Program-made: the position numbers and the translations under genes
Origin: Cerrena zonata
Taxonomy: Eukaryota > Basidiomycota > Agaricomycetes > Polyporales > Cerrenaceae
Direction: 5' to 3'
DNA: 64,000 bases
Assembly (NCBI GenBank): GCA_038087015.1
Contig: JASBNA010000027.1
Span: forward strand, 1 to 64,000
Shown here: positions 20,798 through 32,200 of the stretch, in pieces
Layout: every line of letters begins with the position of its first letter
How positions within the stretch are numbered: position 1 is the first letter of the stretch
The notes under the pieces: model-generated
What the model saw: the letters and a program-made list of their open reading frames with translations, nothing else
Told to the model about the DNA's origin: nothing
Database searches by the model: none

Positions 20798-21853
20798 ATG
20801 TTACAAGTGGGTAGGAGAATGCATCGTTACGGTGTGCGTTATGCGTCTACTGGCGGTGAACCCAAGAGTCCGTTGTTTTTGACCAATTTACTTAATCGTA
20901 TTGACGAGATTAATGCTACGTCCAAAAGAATAATGACTGAACAAAAGCCCAAAACTGAAAGGAAACAAGCCCAAACTGGTCAAGCTCAAAGAGGTCAAAC
21001 TGGTCAAGCTCAAAGAGGTCAAACTGGTCAAGCTCAAAGAGGTCAAACTGGTCAAGCTCAAAGAGGTCAAACTGGTCAAGCTCAAAGAGGTCAAACTGGT
21101 CAAGCTCAAAGAGGTCAAGCTCAAAGAGGTCAAAGAGGTCAAGCTCAAAGAAATGAAAAGGAGGAACCATTCCAGCTTAGACGGTTCAGTCCTAGGGTTA
21201 AGGTCAAGGACCATCCCTTAGCCATGAACACCTTCCAAGTCATGAGCGAACATAGTACAGAAAACAGAAGACCCCAAGCTAAGGCCAGAACTAGAAGTAA
21301 TCCTCGAAACTTTTCGTTACAAAAAAGAAGTAAACCTAAACCAAGAAGTAAACCGGTAGCTAAACAAAGTATTGGCTCCAAACAACTTATTTCCAAACCT
21401 TTAGAACCAAAAATCACCAGTGCTCATTTCATACAAGGACATCCAGCATCATTAATCACCAATAAACCAAGCACTGGGTTGGTTAGTGTGATTAAAGAAA
21501 CTTTAATCAAATCAAACTATCCTTATAAATTACCAAAATCAATCATTGATGGTATCAATCCAAATTTCCAAGGAAATAAATATATCTTACAGAAAAACTG
21601 GCAGACCAAATTCATTAACCCCGATACTTTAAGTGAAAGATTGAATGAAGTAGTCAAGGGTAAATTTCAACAATTGAAAATCGATTCGCTGAAATACGAT
21701 AAAGAAGGATTGAAAACCGCCCATTCCATTCAACACGAATTAATGAAAAATGGCTCAATGAGCTTATCCAGTAAACAATTGATTTTGAATGTATCGTCGG
21801 GTATAATAAGTCCCCGTGAATTATTAGCAGATGCCCATTGGAATAGAAAATAA
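20798..21853 (+). CDS. Putative mitochondrial protein with TGQAQRGQ repeats
   Basis: The ATG at 20798 gives 351 residues. The first 20 residues (MLQVGRRMHRYGVRYAST) look like a mitochondrial presequence. Residues about 59-117 are a run of the octapeptide TGQAQRGQ in six copies plus decayed copies. A basic middle (KPKPRSKPVAK) follows, then a conserved-looking C-terminal half ending SPRELLADAHWNRK. The basic character, presequence and shared promoter with ATP1 suggest a mitoribosomal small-subunit protein such as Rsm28, but I cannot confirm that. Copy number of the repeat may vary between strains. Confidence 0.7.
   Translation: MLQVGRRMHRYGVRYASTGGEPKSPLFLTNLLNRIDEINATSKRIMTEQKPKTERKQAQTGQAQRGQTGQAQRGQTGQAQRGQTGQAQRGQTGQAQRGQTGQAQRGQAQRGQRGQAQRNEKEEPFQLRRFSPRVKVKDHPLAMNTFQVMSEHSTENRRPQAKARTRSNPRNFSLQKRSKPKPRSKPVAKQSIGSKQLISKPLEPKITSAHFIQGHPASLITNKPSTGLVSVIKETLIKSNYPYKLPKSIIDGINPNFQGNKYILQKNWQTKFINPDTLSERLNEVVKGKFQQLKIDSLKYDKEGLKTAHSIQHELMKNGSMSLSSKQLILNVSSGIISPRELLADAHWNRK
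20972..21150 (+). repeat. 24-bp in-frame minisatellite
   Basis: Six near-perfect tandem copies of a 24-bp unit start at 20972, 20996, 21020, 21044, 21068 and 21092, followed by shortened 15-bp and 9-bp copies. The near identity of the copies points to recent expansion. The - strand is open through the array in two frames (Ser/Leu/Thr and Phe/Glu/Leu patterns), which are artefacts. Confidence 0.95.
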
Positions 21854-22633
21854 TCTTGTATATATATAATAAATTATTTAATAAATTATTTAATAAATTC
21901 TTTTTGCTCGTCGGTTCGATTCGCAATTGCGTCGCAATTGCGTAACTGTGGATTCTGATTTAAAACGGTTGTAAACTACATCGCGGAATTACAATACAAT
22001 CACTATTATAAACTACTTTTATTAAATGACTAGACTATTAAAGAATTAAAAATACCCGTAAACCGTACAACTCGTAACACATTAAACCTGCCAATGATCA
22101 AATCTTGTTGAATAACGACCTGGCATTAGCATTCCCCTTGGTATAGTATGTATTATCAATCGATTCCTTATACGATAATAGAAATGGTAAAGTAGTTGAG
22201 ATAGCCAAATAGCCTAATATAATCACGGACGACGTTCTGGTTGGTGCTTTCATATGGATACTGTACATTATAACTTGTAGTTAATCCTCTGCTAATGCCA
22301 ATCGATATCTGGATTCATTTCACTATTTATAATATTTTGCATTATAGTGGTTCCACCTTTTTTTAAATCAGGCTATTGTTATTGTAAGGGATACTTAAAA
22401 GAAATTGCACAATTACAAATTGGGCAGTTAACGCCATAGCAGATTTGCAGGTTGGGTCCTTGCAGGTTACCTCTCAAGTGTTCTGGGTGTTCGTTCTGGT
22501 GTGCGGGTCTGGCTTTTGGGTACGATCGTTTAGCTGATGAAATAGATAAACACGTCTTGCTACACGTCTGTCTGATTGGGAACGATTACAAACACCTACA
22601 GCTGGATAAAGAATAACATACATTAGTTTTGAG
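21854..22633. other. Intergenic region between convergent genes, with a candidate small ORF
   Basis: 780 bp between two convergent genes, long for this gene-dense window. It holds AT repeats just after 21853, a short inverted/direct GCAATTGCG repeat at 21930-21945, and the candidate microprotein at 22098-22268. The GGTTCGATTC near 21912 looks like a tRNA B box, but no tRNA folds around it. Confidence 0.5.
22098..22268 (-). CDS. Candidate 56-aa single-pass membrane microprotein
   Basis: An ATG at 22268-22266 (MYSIHMKAP) or an in-frame one at 22253-22251 (MKAPTRTSS) opens a frame ending at the TGA at 22100-22098. The protein has a short basic start, one hydrophobic segment (VIILGYLAISTTLPFLLSY) and a polar tail (SIDNTYYTKGNANARSLF). 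This layout is typical of small inner-mitochondrial-membrane or ER proteins. A TATAAATA sequence lies some 60 bp upstream on the same strand. I know of no named homologue; it could be a chance frame. Confidence 0.45.
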   Translation of the reverse strand: MYSIHMKAPTRTSSVIILGYLAISTTLPFLLSYKESIDNTYYTKGNANARSLFNKI

Positions 22634-25600
22634 CTAGTCTTGTTGCACCTTGGCGTAACTGGGTGGTTTCAACTTTCTTCTGATTGCTAAAGTGACCCAT
22701 ACCGGCAATAAACTCAACACCAATATAACCAAGGTTTGCCAAATGTAACTGAATGACGTAACGTAGGTTAGATCAAAGTAATCGCCCAAAAACGGGATCG
22801 AGACAATGTAGATCAAAAAGGTCACCAAGAGCGTGATGATCATGGTCTTGTTCCATTTGTTGATCGATAAGATCACCATGATTAATTCGTTATAAATCAA
22901 ACATCCAAACAGTAAAGTAACCAATTTTAAAAAATTATCAACGTTCAAGGAATGGATTTTTTGCAGGATTAGTTGGATAACGTTCCCCTGGTATAATGAG
23001 ATCAAGACCCACATGAAAAAACTCTTATAAGATAACGATTTCCCCAAAGTTAATTCTTTATATAGTTCGGGATATAATTTGGTCAACCTTTCATCAATGT
23101 CACAGTCCAAGGTTAATGAAAAGACCGGGGCCATGGTGTACACCGTGGAATACCCCACCATCAACCATCCTTGGTATAATGCCAATGGCTCAAAGGATGA
23201 CAGAATTGAATACACCGCTTGTGCTGCAGAAATTAATAATCCTCGATGAATAACAAACTGTCCTAATTTGGCACTTCTCTTATATGAATTTCTTCCATGC
23301 CATAATAATAATTTCAGTAAATAGCAAAATTGATTGATACTAAAATCGGCCGATAATGATGCTTGTTTTCCTTCTTTACCAACTATACCAACACCAACAT
23401 CAGCACATTGAATCATACTCACATCGTTCCCTCCGTCACCAATACAACATACTCGTTTACCAGTAATTTCCCGTATTATAATGGCAACATCGGCCTTTTG
23501 TTGAGGAGTACAACGACATGCAATCACCGCCGGTAATTTAATGGCTAATTCAAAAAATTCTTGCTTATAGTATTTCATATAAATTCCTAACGATTCTCCA
23601 TCTATTAATAAACAAGTATTATTCAAATTATTGTTTTTCAAAAATTCTAATTGATTAAGCGCATAATCGGGATGGTTAACCTTAATTATTTGATGCACAT
23701 ATTGTCCTCTGCTAATTAATCGAGCACTTATAGAAACACATTTCGCAGTTTCAACCTTATCTCCAGTTAACATCCATATCTTAATCCCAGCATTTCTTAA
23801 TAATTCAATCGAGGTCTTAACATCTTTTTGTAACTTATCTTCAACCCCGGTTAATCCTAATAATTCGACCCCGGTTTCTAAATAGTGGCCAATTACTCTT
23901 TGCATCGAGGATTCTCTATTATACATGGTAATCGATGCTTCTTGGTAATTATTAACAAACTCTTGGTATAAATTAATATTCAATTTCTTCCTCCCAATAA
24001 CTAATGTTCTTAATCCTTCTCGTGCCATATTACCAGTTTCTTCATCAAGCCAATCATTACTATTCACAATGGCTCCCATAACTGTATCTGCTCCCTTTTC
24101 CATAAACCAAATCTCATTTTCATTGAAATTTAAATCTTTCACGATGATCCCCATTCTTTTAGTATCACTATTGAATGGGAAATTATAACATATTTCATAA
24201 TTTAATTCTCTCCCGCTGTATAAATGTAATAAGGTTATTGAATGACGATCTCTTTTAAATAATTTTAATCCAACTAATTCAGTGAATTTAACAATGGCAA
24301 TTTCATCGGGTGAAGCTGCTTGATATGTAACTAAGCCGTCTTCATCTTCTGTTGGAGTAACATTATGACATAATGCTAAAGTAAGTACTAAATCACAAAC
24401 TTTAGAACTTAAATCTTTTTTCTTAAAGCTAGTGGAATTATCAAGATTAAACATATTTTTGATATAATCACTAACCATATCAATTGTATCTCCGGCATAA
24501 CTAACTGATCCTAAATGTAATTTTTTCATCTCCATGTCATTTTGAGTTAAAGTTCCAGTTTTATCACTTAATAAATATTCAATTCTACCTAAATCTTCAG
24601 GAATAGTAGAGGTTCTGACTATTGTTTCTGGAATTTCAGTATCCTTATGAATATGAGATGCATAAACGGATTTAGCTAAATCTAAATTGACTCTTAAAGA
24701 AACTGGAATGATAGTGGAAAATAAAATTAAAAATCTCAAAATATCAATATACCATGTTGACTTTAATGGGAACCCATTAGCGAAAACTAATCCAACTGAT
24801 AATAAAAATACCACAATACATAAGATTTTGGAAATTTTATTAATTTCAAGTTCAAGTAATCCAATTTTAACTCCTGATTTAGTAGTATTCAACAGTTGTC
24901 TAGTTTCAACCCCAGTATAAATTACGATACCAATTGCAGTTCCTGAAGCTAAAACAGTATTTGCCCATAAGGTTTGATCAACAGTTAAGGGAAATGTTTC
25001 ATTTGATCCATTTTGTTGATGATATATTAATTTACCACTAAAATTATGAATTGATTTTGTTGGAGTACCAATGATTAAAGATATATTATGAATCATTTGG
25101 GTTATGCTAGTTATTGACTGAGTAACATTTTGTGCAATTCTTAATTTCCAATCAGTTTCACCATCTAATTGATCAGTTTTAATAAATGACTCTCCATTCA
25201 CATCCGAAGATTGAATTAAAATCATATCAGCAGGAACTCTTGTACCTTTATGTAATCGAACAAGATCACCAACTTTCAAATTTTGAGATGCAATAAGTTT
25301 GGAATCTTGTGATAACGATGACGAACGATTTAAAACCTCATATAACTCATTGTTTTGATCCTTATCACGACGACGTCTTGCTATATCATCCCCAGCTTCT
25401 TTTAGCATGGTCACAGTTAATACAAAGGCCAAAGGCACAATATAGGAAGATAAATAACCTATTCTCAATTGAGGAATGATTTGAGATAATGCAACCAATA
25501 AGAAATATAAATTAAAGAAGAATTTGAATTGCTCATAAAGAATAATTGGAATGAAGGTAATTGGATTATATTTGGCATTTGATATAGCATTGGATGGATA

Positions 25601-26125
25601 AGTTTGGGAAGTATTTCTTGGTGATATATACCGCTCGTCTGATAACCTGGAATTAACACCATTTTCTTGATCGTTTTCATTCAAAGTTATCCTTAGTCTT
25701 TCCTGACTCAACTCTTGCTTTGCTAATTTGAATAGATTAATCGATTTCTTAATAAACCGCTTTGATCTCGAAGTTATTGATCTTGTAGCTATATTCAAAG
25801 ACGAAGTCGACGACGAAATTGAACGATTATGATTTGAATATGGAATGCTGGTGCTTGAGCGTACATTACCGATCAATGGCGATGATCCGTCAAATGAGTC
25901 GTCGTTCCGACTATAATCCACATCGTCATTATATCCAGTCAAGTTGTTTAAAGGTATTCCTTGAGATATCGAACTCTGCGATGCATGCCGGGATCCTCGG
26001 TTACTGCCATTATGATTGAGGAGGTTATTGGAAGCGCTATTCAATGCTTTATCAAGAGAGGTATCTAGATCATCGAACGAATTGTTATCGTCACTCCAAT
26101 AAGATCCGCCATTCGAAGATGACAT
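22634..26125 (-). CDS. NEO1: P4-ATPase phospholipid flippase Neo1
   Basis: Neo1 is the Golgi/endosome aminophospholipid flippase that works without a Cdc50 subunit. The 1163-residue protein has a Ser/Asn-rich N-tail (1-130), paired membrane segments at about 195-240, the actuator-domain DGET motif, DKTGTLT with the phosphorylated Asp521, the nucleotide-binding and hinge segments TGDKVETA and GDGGNDVSM, and a C-terminal six-helix bundle. Length matches S. cerevisiae Neo1 (1151). The start is the ATG at 26125. ANY1, whose loss suppresses neo1 in S. cerevisiae, lies at the far right of this window. Confidence 0.95.
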   Translation of the reverse strand: MSSSNGGSYWSDDNNSFDDLDTSLDKALNSASNNLLNHNGSNRGSRHASQSSISQGIPLNNLTGYNDDVDYSRNDDSFDGSSPLIGNVRSSTSIPYSNHNRSISSSTSSLNIATRSITSRSKRFIKKSINLFKLAKQELSQERLRITLNENDQENGVNSRLSDERYISPRNTSQTYPSNAISNAKYNPITFIPIILYEQFKFFFNLYFLLVALSQIIPQLRIGYLSSYIVPLAFVLTVTMLKEAGDDIARRRRDKDQNNELYEVLNRSSSLSQDSKLIASQNLKVGDLVRLHKGTRVPADMILIQSSDVNGESFIKTDQLDGETDWKLRIAQNVTQSITSITQMIHNISLIIGTPTKSIHNFSGKLIYHQQNGSNETFPLTVDQTLWANTVLASGTAIGIVIYTGVETRQLLNTTKSGVKIGLLELEINKISKILCIVVFLLSVGLVFANGFPLKSTWYIDILRFLILFSTIIPVSLRVNLDLAKSVYASHIHKDTEIPETIVRTSTIPEDLGRIEYLLSDKTGTLTQNDMEMKKLHLGSVSYAGDTIDMVSDYIKNMFNLDNSTSFKKKDLSSKVCDLVLTLALCHNVTPTEDEDGLVTYQAASPDEIAIVKFTELVGLKLFKRDRHSITLLHLYSGRELNYEICYNFPFNSDTKRMGIIVKDLNFNENEIWFMEKGADTVMGAIVNSNDWLDEETGNMAREGLRTLVIGRKKLNINLYQEFVNNYQEASITMYNRESSMQRVIGHYLETGVELLGLTGVEDKLQKDVKTSIELLRNAGIKIWMLTGDKVETAKCVSISARLISRGQYVHQIIKVNHPDYALNQLEFLKNNNLNNTCLLIDGESLGIYMKYYKQEFFELAIKLPAVIACRCTPQQKADVAIIIREITGKRVCCIGDGGNDVSMIQCADVGVGIVGKEGKQASLSADFSINQFCYLLKLLLWHGRNSYKRSAKLGQFVIHRGLLISAAQAVYSILSSFEPLALYQGWLMVGYSTVYTMAPVFSLTLDCDIDERLTKLYPELYKELTLGKSLSYKSFFMWVLISLYQGNVIQLILQKIHSLNVDNFLKLVTLLFGCLIYNELIMVILSINKWNKTMIITLLVTFLIYIVSIPFLGDYFDLTYVTSFSYIWQTLVILVLSLLPVWVTLAIRRKLKPPSYAKVQQD

Positions 26126-26659
26126 GATAATCTTTCAAAACTGATTTTGTCCACGGAAATGCCGAAAAAAAACGGGAGAAAAAAGCCTTGGGTGGTCTAT
26201 CTATCACTTGTACTACCTGTTCCAGTCCGTTGCTCTATAGTTTCCAACGTATATATTGCAAAGAAGTATTTAGATCAATAGAAAAATCAATGACACCTAT
26301 AAAAAAATCAAAAACAAGATTTAAATTTAGATTCTCCTAGAATAAACCCCCGTACCTCTCGTGTTTTTCGCGAGAAAAAATGTCACAAGCAAGGAAAATT
26401 CCATGTGGCTGACATTCAATTCTCACTTATCAGTGAATGGAGAGACAATTCAAGGATAAAGCAGGAGATTATAGGATAAGAGTGCTGGCCAGAGCTTGAA
26501 AATATTGACAGTGCTGTTATTTGTGAGGTAGAGATATTCCAGAGCCCTTTAAATTTGAATCGAGTAGAGATTAGCCTGTTGGTTTTCTTTCTTTTTTATT
26601 TTTCAACCGTTGAACTTCGGACTCAATTGAAGGGAAGCCGTTAATTGAATTTAAGAAGT
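26126..26659. promoter_or_regulatory. NEO1 / hydrolase-phosphatase divergent promoter
   Basis: 534 bp between the two start codons, with A-tracts near 26165-26185 and 26300. No specific site is convincing. Confidence 0.4.
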
Positions 26660-28617
26660 ATGCTGTCAGAGGAAGAAAGCCAGGAGCTACTAGCCATCAG
26701 TACGTCGAATGTACTGTTACTGTCTATCAGTGGAACGAATTCATGGGAGAAGTTGAATGCAGTTGCATCTGAACAACAGAATAAGACCGATACGATTTTG
26801 AAAAAAGTCATCTTGTTTATAAAGACCCAATTTCTTCGACAACCAAATAGATTCGAGGAGTTTGTATTAAGCTCCGAGTCCAACGATTGCTCTTTGGTGG
26901 CCAAATATGCAAAGGTTTCTTGTATCGATTTGAGCAAACAATCTGCGATATCGGTTGATTCAGTTCATTTACAAACATTACATATCCCCCATCCGTTAAT
27001 AAACTTCATGAAGAACGAGGCGAATCAGCCGGATGTCGGATCCAACGAGTCGATATTATCAGAATTGACCGAGAGTCCGGTTCTTTTATTTGTCCACGGA
27101 TTGGGGGGACAAATGTCTCAATTCGAACCTTTGATGGGGTTATTATCACAAAGTTCAGAGATATTCTCATTAGATTTGCCAGGGTTTGGTAATTCAAAAG
27201 TCGACTTCAAAAACGCTGGTAAATTTGTTACGCCGTTGAGTCAAAATGAACAACATGAAATAAGCAATAGCATTCTAAACTTAGTTGGAATGATTTTGCA
27301 ACGGAGAATATCGTCAATATAATCTATGAGTTCATACAACAAAATATTCCACCAGAGAAAAAGCTTATTTTGATAGGACATTCGATGGGTACCATTCTCC
27401 TGACAAAATTAGCGAAAAAATTACCCAAATCTAAAGTTGAAGGATTAATTTTATTGAGTCCACCACCATTAGTAGATGATATATCACAGCCAGAACAAAA
27501 ACCTAAATCAAAACTGTTGGGACTTCTTTCGATGTTGAAGTTTTTCAGTTTTTTCCCATTTATTTTCAATATGTTTAGAGTTTGGGACAGACTTCAAGCT
27601 CTTGAAAGTAAAAGTGTTTTGAGACAGTTAACTCCTAATTCCAACATTTATAATAGACTTCGCCAATTCCGTTGGAATATAGATATAAACTCTGGAATTG
27701 TCTTGAAATATGTAAATGGTTTCCAAAAGGCCACTTATTCTGATTTAATTAGTGCCATTTCCAAATTTAATGATAATCCACAAGATAAGACAACTTATGA
27801 GAAAACCTTGATTATCGGAGGTGCTAATGATTCCGTTACTCCGATTAAAACAATATCTGAAATTGGCGATTCCCTAACTAATTTTTTCCAAAGGAAAGTA
27901 TCCGCCAGTATTAAAGTCAATAATGCCGGCCATTCATTACTATTGAATAAACCGGAATTCATAAGTGGTATAATTCTAAATCATTTGGAGGCCAATTTTC
28001 CTGAAAGACTCCATCTATCACCTGCATGGGTATTGAAAGTTAAAGCAAGCATCTCTGGTGATAAATGGGGGTTGAAAAACGAATTGAAATGGCTGCAATT
28101 AAAACCATTGTCCTTCAATATAACGAGAAACTATGGGAAAGATGTATCTCCCTTACTAGGGATGAAGACTTTACGAGAAGGAGATTCTCATCATTCTCCA
28201 GTGGTGCTAGAAAACCAATTTTATGACGAAAATGTTATAAACACCATAAGAGGCAAATTGATTGCAATTGTTGATATCTCTGCAGACATTCCTCCTTACA
28301 GTCCCAAATCATTCACCAAAATTAAGTATTACAAGTGTGCAACTGTCTCAAAAGTGGTTCCAGACCAAGTTGCAGTTCGAAGATTTATACAATTAATCGA
28401 TGACATACTAGGATCAAATACTGAGGAATTGCCCTTGATTGCAGTTCATTGTCATTACGGATTCAATAGAACCGGGTTCTTGATTTGTTGTTACCTTATA
28501 GAGAAATTGGGTTGGTCAGTGCAAGATGCTGTGGAAGGTTTTAAAAATGCCAAACCTCCCGGTATCAAACACCCCCATTTCATTGATGCCTTGTATGTCA
28601 GATACGATTCGTCCTAG
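26660..28617 (+). CDS. Alpha/beta-hydrolase fused to a dual-specificity-type phosphatase, one frameshift
   Basis: The N-terminal part has an alpha/beta-hydrolase fold: an oxyanion strand LLFVHGLGGQ, then the nucleophile elbow GHSMG, and a late His in NNAGHSLL with an upstream Asp in GGANDSVTP. The last 150 residues form a cysteine phosphatase domain with the HCHYGFNRTG P-loop (HCx5R), closest in style to RNA 5'-triphosphatase or dual-specificity phosphatases. The start is the ATG at 26660; upstream TTG frames are ignored. The frame breaks at AA 27289-27290, where one added base joins LNLVG to NDFATENIV, giving about 652 residues. Both active sites appear complete. I know of no characterised yeast enzyme with this architecture, so the substrate is unknown. 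Confidence 0.8.
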
Positions 28618-29262
28618 AAGTTTGTATTTCCTTATATAATTCATATGTATTTTTAAAGAAGGGCCTCACCTGCCTATTTAACCGGAGTGTTGTAAAGCTT
28701 TACTTCGTAGTCTAGGTAAATCACTCAAGTTGGTCTTGACAATCTACAACCTTTGGTCCCTTGTTTTTCAACAAACAAATCATTTCCTTCGCTCTGCCCA
28801 ACGCCAATGTCCACTACATGATTCGCTTTGTCCTTCCCCATTGCTCTCTGTCGTCCAATGGTGGATTGCAAGCTTCAAAGTAACTTTAAAGTAACTGCAA
28901 AATCGGATAAACGTGCACTTTGAGCTCAAAATTGATTTAAATTAAAGACAAAGAAAAAAAAAGAATGCCAGCCTCGCAAAAGAAGTATGCAACATTTACA
29001 CAGGAATTTCTATTGAAACACTGATTGGTGATGAGATGGAGGTTTTCCTAATACATCTGTAATACATTACTACTTGATAGCTTGAAGATCATCCGAGTTG
29101 CTTGATTTGATTAGAACCTTATAGCAATAGCCAGACATTTATACTTGCTAACGAAGAGCGCAGTGACAGAAAAAACGCAAGGGTAGAAATCATTTAAATT
29201 AAACAGATCTTGTTCTTGAAATCAAGCTGACCACCTAAAGCTTCTGAAGTTAAGAGGATATC
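28618..29262 (+). promoter_or_regulatory. SYG1 upstream region
   Basis: 645 bp between two + genes. On the - strand, GCACGTTT at 28916-28909 matches a low-affinity Pho4 site, of interest because SYG1 encodes an SPX-EXS protein. Short AUG frames (for example at 28964) could be upstream ORFs if they are transcribed. The regulatory reading is inferred. Confidence 0.35.
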
Positions 29263-32200
29263 ATGAAGTTTGGTGAGTCATTAAGTGATGGGCTTGTTCC
29301 CGAATGGAAGGACCAATATCTTAATTATAAGCAAGGTAAAAAGCTTATTAAGAAGTTGACTCAATTGAAAAATGATATAGAGATTGAGGATTCTCAGGAG
29401 AATCCAGATGATTTGATAGATTACTATGCTGGTGAGCAGTCCCAGGAGCTCCTGCAACTGAATGGGAAACGACTTGCCAACGAAGGGACCCCTCTTTTAA
29501 CACCGTCTGATGAGGACCCTCAAAAGGGTAAGGGTAGAAACGATGAGACATGGAGCCATATCAACTTGGCAGATTCTTCAAATAGTGATAGCAATGATCA
29601 AAATGTATCATCTTCATCCCATAATAAACATATTGTACATCCAATAGAATCTGACTCTAATAGTGATCATGGGAATGACCAGGGTGACCAAAAACAAAAT
29701 TCAACTCGAAGACAATCGATATTTAACTACTCTTTAAAATCTTCAAAAGATAAAAAGGAATCATTCTACACGGAGAAGAAGAAGTTTTTCAACTGGCTTG
29801 ATTCTGAACTTGGTAAAGTTGATCAATTTTATAGAGAAAAGGAAAATGAAATTTATGAAAGGTTTCTCATCTTACAGGATCAGTTATATCAATTGAGGGA
29901 TCATAAGGCTGCTGTAATGAGAGCTAAAGCTGCTCATTTCAGTACCAATAACCCATCACACTTTCATAATAATGATCCATATTACAAAGTAAATGACATT
30001 GCATATCATACTAGGTCGGTATTTGAAGAATTAAGAAAGTACGACTTACCCTCGTTACCTTCCACAAAATTTTTGAAAAAATGGAAGAAAAATCATCCAG
30101 ATTCAAAAGATACCGTTTTGACTAAGTATAAGAATGAAGACGATGAATTTGATCCAAATTTCACTGAAAATCAAATTAGAAATGGTGTTTTAGCTTCGGC
30201 AAGGGAGGATGACGAACTGCTTGATTCTGACGTCGAAGACCAATCTTCCTCCGATAATATTCGTGTTTCTAACGCTCCTCAAACCCCAGCTTTACAAAGA
30301 AAAACTAGAAAACGTGATTATGAGAAGCAAAAATTTGGTGTTCCATATGCTTATGCAAGAAAACAGTTGAAAGGAGCAATAATCGAACATTACCGTTATC
30401 TTTCTTTAATAAAATCATATAAAACCCTTAACAGAACTGCATTTAGAAAAATCACCAAAAAATTTGATAAAGCAATTGGAACGTCTATTTCAGGCGACTT
30501 TATGAAAAGAGTTGATAATGATTCTTTATTTCAAACAAGTGAGTTGATTGATAAATTGATCAGTTTTACCGAAGAATTGTATATGTCCTTTTTCGATCCC
30601 GAAGCTGATTCTAGAAAACATGGATTGGATAAATTGAAAAGTTCAGCTTACGCTTATAACAATTCAGATATTAGACAGCCTTCTTATTATGCAAGCTTTT
30701 TCGTATCTGGTATTTCATTAGGTTTTGCAATCCCTCTAATTATTCTTGGACTATATCAAGCTGTTTCTAAAACATTGAATGGTCAATTACCCGAAGGTCA
30801 ATACTTATTACAGGTCTGGGGAGGTTTTTTTTTACTTAATCTTGATTTCATATTATTTGGTGTTAACTTATACGTTTTTGAAAAATTTAGAATTAATTAT
30901 AAATTCATTTTCGAATTCAATACTAGCAATACCCTAGATTATAAGCAATTCTTCTTAATACCTTCAATTGCTTTTGCTTTATTGGGTTTGCTGTTTTGGT
31001 TTAGTTTTAATAACTTCTTTCCACATAGATTTCCAGGACGGGATTGGCCTTGGCTATACGTGGGCATTGTTTTAATTATCTTCTTATGGCCAGGTAAACA
31101 ATTTTTCGGACCAAGCAGAAGATGGTTACAGATTGCTCTTTGGAGATTACTTTTGTCGGGGTTTTATCCTGTTGAATTCAGAGATTTCTTTTTAGGTGAT
31201 GTGTTTTCATCATTAACTTACACTATGGGTAATATATCATTTTTCTTTTGTTTATATGCTCATCATTGGAATGGTATTCTTAATGGATCTAAAACAGAAT
31301 TGGTTTGTGGATCTTCAAGATCAAGGTTAATGGGATTCTTCAGTTCTTTACCAAGTATTTGGCGTATTTTGCAATGTGTTAGACGTTTTTCAGACACTGG
31401 TGATTGGTTTCCCCATCTTGCTAATTTACTAAAGTATGCTATAACTGCATTATACTATTGTTTATTAAGTGTTTGGCGAATTGAAAGAACTTCAAAACAT
31501 CGTATTGTTTTCATTATTTTTGCAACTATCAACTCCTTATATACCGCCACTTGGGATATTGTCATGGATTGGTCGTTACTTCAACCTGGTTCTAAAAATT
31601 ATTTATTAAGAGATAATTTATTTTTTAAGAGACCTTTCTTTTATTATGCCGCTATAATCACTGATATTGTGCTTAGATTTCAATGGATTTTCTATGCTTT
31701 TTTCAGTGGTCAAATTCAACAGCTGGCTGTAACAAGTTTTTGTATTGCAGTTGCTGAGCTTTTCCGGAGATTTGTTTGGATCTTTTTCAGAATGGAAAAT
31801 GAACATTGTACCAATGTGACCTTGTTCAGAGCTTCGAAGGATTCTCCGTTACCATATTCGATATCATCGAGTGTTGAAAGAGCTATTAAGAAATTGGTTA
31901 ATTTGAAATATAAAGAAGCTAATCCAATAAGTGCTGGTAAGAATGATGAAGACCTTACTATTTCTCGCCCACCTACAGGTCAAATGAGTAGATATTCAAA
32001 AGCTTCTGGTGTTTCAGCCCATCCTTCCCACGTCACTTTTGGTGATGAAGAAGCTGACCTTGGGCTATCTGAAATTACTCAAAATGCAGAACTGTCCAAT
32101 CTTGAAAGAATTAATAATAAGTTACCAAGTGCCGTTCCTAAATTAACTCGTAGGAAATCTACTATAATGAATATTTCCGATGTTTTGAATAAAGCACATA

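Noticed and set aside
20888..21214. Antisense Ser/Leu/Thr and Phe/Glu/Leu repeat frames
   Set aside because: They mirror the 24-bp repeat of the sense gene; a repeat whose length is a multiple of three keeps all frames open.
21905..21960. GGTTCGATTC resembling a tRNA B box
   Set aside because: No A box, acceptor stem or cloverleaf can be formed with the flanking AT-rich sequence.
316..28617. Treating the broken genes as pseudogenes
   Set aside because: Each has a single-base break with strong conservation on both sides, and several are essential or core genes; sequence error explains this better than decay.
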